64,000 bases of DNA. Origin: Clostridiales bacterium NK3B98. Its GTDB lineage: Bacteria; Bacillota; Clostridia; Oscillospirales; Oscillospiraceae. The stretch is from assembly GCA_000421005.1 (NCBI GenBank), contig ATWA01000006.1, positions 1-64,000 of the forward strand. The letters run 5' to 3'. The notes under the pieces were generated by a model that searched no databases, was not told where the DNA came from, and saw only the letters and a list, made by a program, of their open reading frames with translations. A program made the translations under genes and the position numbers. This document shows positions 8,636 to 13,883 of the stretch, one piece after another. How positions within the stretch are numbered: the stretch's first letter is position 1; each line of letters opens with the position of its first letter.

Positions 8636-9196
8636 TCAGGCTCTCAGCCAATCTTCTCTCGTTAACAGGTTCACTTCGTCTTTCTCAACGGTATTCACTC
8701 TTGTCTCGTAAGTACCAAAGGCGTAGTGCTTGAAGCCGCACTTTTCCTGAACCCTCTGGGACTGCTGGTTCCACAGGAAATGACCGCAGAAGATTGCATC
8801 CAGACCGATTTCCTCAAAGAGAAACCGAATCACTTCTTTCACGGCTTCCGGCATCAGACCCTGTCCCCAGTACTCTTTGGAGAGTACATACCCGATTTCA
8901 CGGCACTTTTTCTCTGCAAATTCGGGAAAGCGGTCTTCGTTGTATTCCTCAATGCCCAGAGAGCCAATGACCTTGCCGCGATATTCCAAGGCAAATGTTT
9001 TCTTTTCGCTGATGAACATATCCAGAATTGTTTGAGATTCTTCCTTGCTTTCATGGGGCTTCCACCCAGCCATCTGACCAACGCCGTCAACAGAAGCATA
9101 GGCGAATAATTCATCCAAGTCACTCTGTCTCCAAGGGCGGAGGGTCATGCGCTCCGTCCGCAATGTAGTATTGCTGATGTCAATCTCTGTATTCAC
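8636..9196 (-). CDS. GNAT-family N-acetyltransferase (RimJ/RimL-like)
   Basis: The 186-residue protein has the GNAT layout of ribosomal-protein-type acetyltransferases: TERMTLRPWRQSDLDELF at the N-terminus, a central IGSLGI strand, an acetyl-CoA loop region (REIGYVLSKEYWGQGLMPEA) and NQQSQRVQEKCGF near the end. The acceptor cannot be told from sequence; RimL-type enzymes modify N-terminal amines, while relatives detoxify small molecules. It begins with GTG after AAGGA, 7 bp downstream of the GyrI-like gene, and ends the operon before a strong terminator. Confidence 0.85.
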   Translation of the reverse strand: MNTEIDISNTTLRTERMTLRPWRQSDLDELFAYASVDGVGQMAGWKPHESKEESQTILDMFISEKKTFALEYRGKVIGSLGIEEYNEDRFPEFAEKKCREIGYVLSKEYWGQGLMPEAVKEVIRFLFEEIGLDAIFCGHFLWNQQSQRVQEKCGFKHYAFGTYETRVNTVEKDEVNLLTREDWLRA

Positions 9197-9203
9197 GGTG
9201 TTA

Positions 9204-9851
9204 CTATCCTTCCGCTGCCTGCATTGCCTTGATTGGGTGCCGGATCACAGTTTTCAGCTTATCCGGCGCTGTCTTTCTTGCGTCACTCAAGTAGATTTCG
9301 TGATGATATCTGGTATCCGTAATATCCAGAGCGTATCCCTGCTCAGATATATACTGATGCATTAGTTCCACAGTCGCAGGCTCATTGTCGTATGGACCGA
9401 CGTGCATACACTGAACGCAGAGCCCCTCATCGTAGGTCAGAAACTCCACCTTAGAGAAGCCCGTTTTCTTCTTTCTTGTCGCTTCGTCAACCGCCCATTC
9501 AAACTCGGCTTTCGTCACAAAATCCGGCAAGCGGATGAGAGAGATCCATTCAAAATTTTCTTTATGAGCATAATCCACTCCCGTGATGCCTCTCTGCCAC
9601 CAGAAGCCTTCCAGCGGCGGCACCACATAGTCAAAGTAACCCTTGATTTGATGGCTGCTCTTCTTGCTCATTTTAATGGTGTACGCTATCCCATAAAGAA
9701 GGCCAATGGCATCCTTGTACTCGCCGCTTTCGGCATTGGGATCTCCTTTGCCCCGGACAGCGATATAATTCATGGGGGGTACGATAACAATGGACGGCTT
9801 GTCCTTGGGAAGATAGAATTCCTTGTACTCTTTCTTATAATCAAATGACAT
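9204..9851 (-). CDS. GyrI-like small-molecule-binding domain protein
   Basis: The 215-residue protein resembles the GyrI-like (SHV-fold) family: PSIVIVPPMNYIAVRGKGDPN near the start, EGFWWQRG, and CVQCMHVGPYDNEP in the second half, the usual motif before the last strand. Such domains bind or hydrolyse small cationic or lipophilic compounds. There is no DNA-binding domain, so it would act as a free cytoplasmic binding protein or hydrolase. It starts 2 bp after the antitoxin-like gene and precedes the GNAT gene, which suggests a joint role. The operon's function is unknown. Confidence 0.8.
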   Translation of the reverse strand: MSFDYKKEYKEFYLPKDKPSIVIVPPMNYIAVRGKGDPNAESGEYKDAIGLLYGIAYTIKMSKKSSHQIKGYFDYVVPPLEGFWWQRGITGVDYAHKENFEWISLIRLPDFVTKAEFEWAVDEATRKKKTGFSKVEFLTYDEGLCVQCMHVGPYDNEPATVELMHQYISEQGYALDITDTRYHHEIYLSDARKTAPDKLKTVIRHPIKAMQAAEG

Positions 9852-9853
9852 AT

Positions 9854-10120
9854 CTATACCTCGTTATTCTCGGTCGGCATTCCTGCCAACTCCAGAAAGG
9901 CAGGCTTAAACCGTTTCAGGATTCTCGCCGCCACAACATCGATTTTCTCATCATCGCTCATATCAATCATCGGAGACTGTTCAATATCATACAGAATATA
10001 CTTGGGCTTGTTATTCTTAAAAATGACCGCCTGACCATTCTGATCCGCAATCCGTGTCACTTTGGAAAAATTCTGATTCGCCTCACTGACAGAGACGATC
10101 GTATTCGTGTCAATTGTCAT
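9854..10120 (-). CDS. Phd/YefM-family antitoxin-like protein without an adjacent toxin
   Basis: The 88-residue protein begins with the Phd/YefM N-terminal fold (VSVSEANQNFSKVTRIADQNGQAVIFKNNKPKY), which dimerises and binds operator DNA. The tail after about residue 45 is acidic then basic, as in antitoxins that wrap their toxin. The next gene, only 2 bp on, is a GyrI-like protein and not a RelE, Doc or PIN toxin. It could therefore be an orphan antitoxin used as the operon's autoregulator, or the two downstream proteins could form an unrecognised module. A ribosome site (AGGGGG) lies before the ATG. Confidence 0.85.
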   Translation of the reverse strand: MTIDTNTIVSVSEANQNFSKVTRIADQNGQAVIFKNNKPKYILYDIEQSPMIDMSDDEKIDVVAARILKRFKPAFLELAGMPTENNEV

Positions 10121-10143
10121 AACGCATCCCCCTTTTGCTTCCT

Positions 10144-10171
10144 ATTATACTCCATGGTAGGTATCATTCAA
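10144..10171 (-). promoter_or_regulatory. sigma-A-type promoter of the Phd-GyrI-GNAT operon
   Basis: On the minus strand, TTGAAT (10171-10166), a 16-bp spacer and a perfect TATAAT (10149-10144) lie just upstream of the antitoxin-like gene. Autorepression by the Phd-like protein would be expected here by family analogy. Confidence 0.75.
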
Positions 10172-10421
10172 CCTTGTTTTTGTAGCTCAAATATATCTTT
10201 TGCAGAGCTTTCCCTTTTCATGATGTCAGAAAGAATTTTTGCCCCCTCGCCCAATTTCCCGCTTTTTCGACCCTCTATCTCTGCTATAATCAATCATCGA
10301 ATGAATGGATGCAATGAATCAACAGTCAGACAGGTATTCTGTTTGGCCGCTGGTTCATTTTTATTTTACCGTGAAAGGACGTGTCTCTTCATTCCACTCA
10401 TGATTCATCTCCACCCTCCAT

Positions 10422-10640
10422 ATGATAGACGCAAAGGAGGTGTGGATCATCCGAACCAGCGCACCTGTTAAGCTCAAAATCTACTACCCCCGCACGAAAG
10501 ACGGTCAACAGGAGCTTGCCCTTCGAGCTGCCCAGGTCCACGCCGACTACATCAACTGGAAGTTGAAGCAGCTTCAATGCCCCAACCGACAAAAACTCGA
10601 ATTATTGGATGCTGTTTCAGAAACGTTGAAACACACATAA
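10422..10640 (+). CDS. small conserved-looking protein of mobile-element type, start uncertain
   Basis: The 72-residue frame encodes a protein (VKLKIYYPRTKDGQQELALRAAQVHADYINWKLK) that resembles small uncharacterised proteins I associate with clostridial conjugative elements; no function is known to me. The ATG at 10422 has no ribosome site. A strong AGGAGG at 10435-10440 lies inside the frame, and the codon at ideal spacing is ATC (10449), so the true start is unclear or the start codon has mutated. A TATAAT box sits at 10285-10290. The stop is followed at once by a hairpin terminator, which supports a real transcription unit. Confidence 0.5.
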   Translation: MIDAKEVWIIRTSAPVKLKIYYPRTKDGQQELALRAAQVHADYINWKLKQLQCPNRQKLELLDAVSETLKHT

Positions 10641-10643
10641 ACA

Positions 10644-10672
10644 CAGCCGCAGTCTGTTTCGGACTGCGGCTG
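10644..10672. terminator. hairpin shared by convergent small genes
   Basis: An 11-bp perfect stem, CAGCCGCAGTC/GACTGCGGCTG, with a 7-nt loop lies between the convergent genes ending at 10640 and 10696. T-rich stretches flank both sides (TGTTGTTGTTTT on plus, TGTGTTTATG on minus), so it probably works in both directions. Confidence 0.7.
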
Positions 10673-10695
10673 AACCTGTGTTGTTGTTTTCCTGA

Positions 10696-10911
10696 TTACC
10701 ACGCAGGTTTCCCTGTGCTGATTAGACTGTCTAAATCCAGAAAAGCGTTCTCAATCGCCTCAGAGTGGTACATCTCATACATTCCATATACAAAATCGGT
10801 GAGTTGTTTTTCATCCAGCGTTTCCAGCACATGGGCTGCTGTTGTCCCCTTATGAGCCGCATAGCTCTCCAGAAGATAGGTAAAAAACCGCAATTCCTTA
10901 GCCAATTTCAT
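10696..10911 (-). CDS. DUF3791-like small protein, third gene of the DUF3990 module
   Basis: This 71-residue protein (start MKLAKELRFFTYLLESYAAHKG) has the ELxFFxYxLE...LTDFVYxMYExYH...DLDSLI pattern that I associate with DUF3791. The ATG at 10911 is preferred over the longer frame to 10974 because homology starts there and GAGGTG lies just before it. It overlaps the preceding gene by 14 bp. DUF3791 genes are often next to DUF3990 genes, which suggests an immunity or antitoxin partner; that role is inferred. Confidence 0.7.
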   Translation of the reverse strand: MKLAKELRFFTYLLESYAAHKGTTAAHVLETLDEKQLTDFVYGMYEMYHSEAIENAFLDLDSLISTGKPAW

Positions 10912-11155
10912 CACCTCGAAGATACAGGGAGTTCCTTGGGTCTCCTGTCGCCACTTCGTTTTCCCACATATCAAACACTGCCAGAGGGCTGAAATACCAC
11001 AGCTTCAGCTTATCATCCGCCAACATGGCATGGGTTTCAGAAGCAAGAAAGAGGCGCAGGCCGTCCATCTCAGAAATCCCCCGGCTTTGTGCAATCAGTC
11101 CCGCAAGTTCAGAGTCAAAGTTTTGAAGAATGGAAGCTCTGGTTCGTTCATCCAT
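10898..11155 (-). CDS. small partner protein in the DUF3990 module (DUF3791-like)
   Basis: The 85-residue, acidic, helical protein (segments ISEMDGLRLFLASETHAMLADDKLKLW) is weakly reminiscent of DUF3791 proteins of the type that sit beside DUF3990. It has no recognisable catalytic motif or signal peptide. It overlaps the DUF3990 gene by 8 bp upstream and the third gene by 14 bp downstream, so all three are probably made together in a fixed ratio, as expected for a toxin with one or two neutralising partners. The assignment is by pattern memory and context. Confidence 0.55.
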   Translation of the reverse strand: MDERTRASILQNFDSELAGLIAQSRGISEMDGLRLFLASETHAMLADDKLKLWYFSPLAVFDMWENEVATGDPRNSLYLRGDEIG

Positions 11156-11639
11156 ATCGCCTGACCTCCTGTAATCTGAGTGCGGACAAGCCTTTCCATG
11201 TCAGAAAGGCAAACTGGTCAGCCAGCTTCTGTGGTTTCAACAGAATCAGGGCAGTTTCCTCGCCGATGACACCTGACATATAGTCACTGATGACGGGCAT
11301 GGTATTGTCGTTCGCCACAGGGCCAATCACCATATCATACTTGCTGCCGCTGTAAATCCCTTTTCGGTTCATGGCAACGTAGTTCAGCCATTCCTTGACA
11401 GCATGGTCAAATCGCATGACAGACAACGCTGCCACAGCGTCCTCATCCAGTTCATACACCGTGACGGTGGGTTCTCCTGTCCTTCGGCGCTGTGTTTGAA
11501 GCTGCGCCCAGCGGATTGCCTGCGGTTCATCTGACGTAACATAAAAACCGGGGCCAAAATCCAGTGTCCGATTAGAAGTGATGATCTTTGGTTCCTTCAC
11601 TGCCACATTGCTACCATGATACAGAAGCACCACACTCAC
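11148..11639 (-). CDS. DUF3990 protein, probable ADP-ribosyltransferase-fold toxin
   Basis: The 163-residue protein starts VVLLYHGSN and continues FGPGFYVTSDEPQAIRWA and VTVYELDED, the DUF3990 signature. The YHGS / GFY / late acidic pattern resembles ADP-ribosyltransferase folds of the H-Y-E type. No signal peptide is present, so it acts inside the cell. The frame begins with GTG at 11639; a GTG two codons downstream is an alternative. The overlapped small genes after it, its own promoter with a dyad, and the upstream HTH gene suggest a toxin-antitoxin-like or abortive defence module. Target and activity are unknown. Confidence 0.75.
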   Translation of the reverse strand: MSVVLLYHGSNVAVKEPKIITSNRTLDFGPGFYVTSDEPQAIRWAQLQTQRRRTGEPTVTVYELDEDAVAALSVMRFDHAVKEWLNYVAMNRKGIYSGSKYDMVIGPVANDNTMPVISDYMSGVIGEETALILLKPQKLADQFAFLTWKGLSALRLQEVRRYG

Positions 11640-11663
11640 CCGCCTTTCCCACTTAACATGGTT

Positions 11664-11695
11664 ATTATACCATAATTACTCTGTCCTGAACAGAG
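11664..11695 (-). promoter_or_regulatory. promoter of the DUF3990 module with overlapping dyad
   Basis: A perfect TATAAT (11669-11664, minus strand) lies 25-30 bp before the DUF3990 start. The -35 area (about 11692-11687) is poor but lies inside an inverted repeat, CTCTGT/ACAGAG (11679-11684 and 11690-11695, 5-bp gap), a plausible operator. Confidence 0.55.
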
Positions 11696-11716
11696 CAGAA
11701 ATACCGCTTCTTAATC

Positions 11717-12289
11717 TCACAGTCTGTCCTTAAAATACTTCTCCCAAGCCTTCTTACTGACCATCCCTCTCTCCTCCTCCCACTTTCGGACAAGGCATTC
11801 CGACATCCCCAGCTTTTTGGCGAAGCCCTTTCTGCCAAGCCCCAGACTTGTGCGGTATTCCAGAATGGTTCTCCCCGCCCCGTTCATCAGAAAACGGTTA
11901 TACTCGTCAATCAGGTCATCCACAGGAACGCCGTACAGCTTTGCCAGTGCGTCCAGCTTGTCCAGCGGGAACCGCTGGCAGTCTCCCGACTCCATATCCC
12001 GATAGGTGGAGCGGCGGATGCCCACTCGGTCTGCTACCTCCTGCCGATTCAGTCCAAGCCGATATCTGCACCACTTCAATCGCTCCGGTACCGTCTTCAC
12101 GTCCTCATAGCGCAGATACCGGAGGTTGAACCTCTGCGCCTCCGCGATCTTCCTGGGTGCGGTCAGGCGGAAGCTACGGACGATGAGCGGTGCATATGCA
12201 GCCGTATCTCCCACCATTCTCGCCATGAGCCACACCTGATCGCTGGAGTGTCCGTTATGGGGCTTGTCCAGTTCCTTGATTGGGACCAA
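11717..12289 (-). CDS. double helix-turn-helix (XRE-type) regulator next to the sigK break
   Basis: The 190-residue frame contains two Cro/C1-type HTH domains, about residues 70-127 (QEVADRVGIRRSTYRDMESG) and 142-185 (FAKKLGMSECLVRKWEEE). The N-terminal 60 residues (DQVWLMARMVGDTAAYAPLIV) match a family I recall from clostridial integrative elements. The start is unclear: the frame opens inside the truncated sigK tail with TTG at 12289 and no good ribosome site; ATG codons at 12226 and 12217 are alternatives. It may control the DUF3990 module 78 bp downstream. It is the first gene inside the putative element. Confidence 0.75.
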   Translation of the reverse strand: MVPIKELDKPHNGHSSDQVWLMARMVGDTAAYAPLIVRSFRLTAPRKIAEAQRFNLRYLRYEDVKTVPERLKWCRYRLGLNRQEVADRVGIRRSTYRDMESGDCQRFPLDKLDALAKLYGVPVDDLIDEYNRFLMNGAGRTILEYRTSLGLGRKGFAKKLGMSECLVRKWEEERGMVSKKAWEKYFKDRL

Positions 12290-12324
12290 ACGCCGCCAGC
12301 GATGCGCTGAGGTCGGTGAAAACG

Positions 12325-12345
12325 CCTTGGTGAGAGGATAGCATT
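12325..12345. other. putative left-facing element junction inside sigK
   Basis: SigK coding similarity ends between 12342 and 12334. To the left lie only accessory genes and visibly more AT-rich DNA; to the right lies ordinary chromosome. A skin-type recombination site is expected here, but its partner copy and a recombinase are not in the window. Confidence 0.5.
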
Positions 12346-12672
12346 TTCAATACACCGTGCCGCATAAGTCCCCAGCTTAATTTTTCTCCCCGGCTGGTAG
12401 GTATTCACCGCCTTAATCAGCCCAATGGTTCCAATGGAGATCAGATCATCTGCGTCTCCGGTCTGGGAGTAGTATTTTTTTGCGATATGTGCCACGAGAC
12501 GCAGATTGTGTTCCACCAGTTTGTTGCGGGCATCCAGTTCTCCCGCAGCCGCCCGGCGGATGTATTCCTCCTCCTCTGCCCCCTTCAACGGTCGTGGGAA
12601 AGAACCGTTCTGACTGAGGCGGAGAGTAAAGAGCTGTCCTTGCAGCAGCAGCATGGTAAGTAAGGATAACAT
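12334..12672 (-). pseudogene. sigK: N-terminal part of sporulation sigma factor SigK, interrupted after codon 113
   Basis: SigK is the late mother-cell sigma factor. From the ATG at 12672 (AAAGGAG, 8-nt spacing) the protein has the hydrophobic pro-sequence (MLSLLTMLLLQGQ), then NGSFPRPL, ARNKLVEHNLRLVAHIAKKY, DLISIGTIGLIK and KLGTYAARCIENAIL, all standard SigK regions 1.2-2. Homology stops at codon 113, where ENEILMxLR should follow. The frame runs on as unrelated sequence (SPRRFHRP...) to 12163. Regions 3-4 are absent from this window. This matches the position of skin-element insertions in sigK of other spore formers, so the gene may be restored by excision during sporulation and not be dead. 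Confidence 0.85.
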
Positions 12673-12790
12673 TGTCCCATCTCCTTTCCCTGGGACTGCT
12701 ATCCTATTCTCCATGGGATTGTCCATTTGACTGATACGCAGTCATTTTTCCATTCTGGCACTTTCCCTGGCACTTTCCCTTCTTTCTCCC

Positions 12791-12819
12791 TTGACGCAGA
12801 GGTTCATTCAGAGTAGAAT
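12791..12819 (+). promoter_or_regulatory. sigma-A-type promoter of the PAP2 gene
   Basis: TTGACG (12791-12796), a 17-bp spacer and TAGAAT (12814-12819) lie 38 bp before the PAP2 start codon. Confidence 0.85.
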
Positions 12820-12856
12820 AACCAAAAATCCGTTTTTTTGCAGTAAGGAGGGAAGT

Positions 12857-13780
12857 ATGGTAGCAGGAAATACCTTTTTCTTTGACTGGGAAGTTTCCCT
12901 GATGCTCTGGCTTCAGGCGCATCTGGGTTCTTTCGGTCTTACCCTTGCATCCCTCTGTTCCGCCATGGGTGAGGAACTGGTGCTGATCCTTGTCATGGGT
13001 TTCCTGTACTGGTGCTGGGACAAAGAGCTGGGCATCCGGCTGGGCACCAATCTCTGCGCTGCGCTGGTATGGAATCCCATGGTGAAAAATGTGGCCATGC
13101 GCAGGCGCCCCTATTTCGACACCCCGGTGGTCTGTTACCGCCCGGTAGACCCCAGCGCCGATATAAATGACATCGCCGCTCAGGGCTTCTCCTTCCCCAG
13201 CGGCCACTCGTCACAATCTGCGGCGGCATATGGTTCTTTCGCCTTCTATCGGAAGGAGCGCTGGGCAAAGGTGGTGGGCATTGTCCTCCCGCTGCTGGTA
13301 GGTATCTCCCGGTTTTGCGTCGGCGTTCACTACCCCACAGATGTACTCTGCGGCTGGCTTCTGGGCTGCGGGGCGATTTTCCTGCTGCCCATGGTGGAGC
13401 GCCTGTTCCCTCAAAAATGGATGTTTTATCTGGCGCTGATTCTGACAGGATTGCCCGGCTTCTTCTACTGTACCACCACCGACTACTTTACCGCCTATGG
13501 CATTATGATCGGTTTCTTCTCTGGCAGTCTCTTTGAGCAGCGCTTTGTTCGTTTTCAAAGCACACGGATCTGGTGGAAGGTTCTGTTGCGGCTGACTGGC
13601 GGTGTAGGGATTTTTTTTCTTTTGTCCTCCCTGCTCAAGCTGCCTTTTTCGGAGGCTTTTCTGGATTCCGGCACCGTTGCCGCCCATCTCGTCCGCACCT
13701 GCCGCTATATCATCATTCTCTTTTTGGATATCGGCGTATATCCCCTGCTCTTTGACCGCTCAGGCGGGAAAACGGAATAG
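12857..13780 (+). CDS. PAP2-family membrane phosphatase
   Basis: The 307-residue multi-spanning protein carries the three PAP2 signature motifs: KNVAMRRRP (motif 1), PSGHSS (motif 2) and SRFCVGVHYPTDVLCG (motif 3, with the catalytic His). Such enzymes dephosphorylate lipid pyrophosphates or phosphatidic acid on the outer face of the membrane; undecaprenyl pyrophosphate or phosphatidylglycerophosphate are possible substrates. The ATG at 12857 has AAGGAGG at 5-nt spacing; the open frame extends upstream into the promoter. It is divergent from sigK and followed by a strong terminator, so probably monocistronic. Confidence 0.9.
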   Translation: MVAGNTFFFDWEVSLMLWLQAHLGSFGLTLASLCSAMGEELVLILVMGFLYWCWDKELGIRLGTNLCAALVWNPMVKNVAMRRRPYFDTPVVCYRPVDPSADINDIAAQGFSFPSGHSSQSAAAYGSFAFYRKERWAKVVGIVLPLLVGISRFCVGVHYPTDVLCGWLLGCGAIFLLPMVERLFPQKWMFYLALILTGLPGFFYCTTTDYFTAYGIMIGFFSGSLFEQRFVRFQSTRIWWKVLLRLTGGVGIFFLLSSLLKLPFSEAFLDSGTVAAHLVRTCRYIIILFLDIGVYPLLFDRSGGKTE

Positions 13781-13830
13781 CCCAAAGGGACTGAACTCAG
13801 TTACAGACTTCAGCTCCTTTTCCCTCGCCA

Positions 13831-13867
13831 AAAATGCGGGCGCTCCCTCAGGGGAAGCGCCCGCATT
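13831..13867. terminator. bidirectional intrinsic terminator
   Basis: AAAATGCGGGCGCT (13831-13844) pairs with its complement ending at 13867, flanked by A and T runs on both sides. It separates the convergent PAP2 and flavoprotein genes. Confidence 0.85.
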
Positions 13868-13883
13868 TTGATTTGGTTTTCTT

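Noticed and set aside
9402-9848. Plus-strand frame of 148 residues opposite the GyrI-like gene
   Set aside because: Fully antisense to a gene with clear family motifs and without a ribosome site.
12163-12333. Reading the sigK frame through to 12163 as one 187-residue protein
   Set aside because: After codon 113 the translation (SPRRFHRPQRIAGG...) has no sigma-factor features and overlaps the HTH gene in another frame; better explained as an interrupted sigK.
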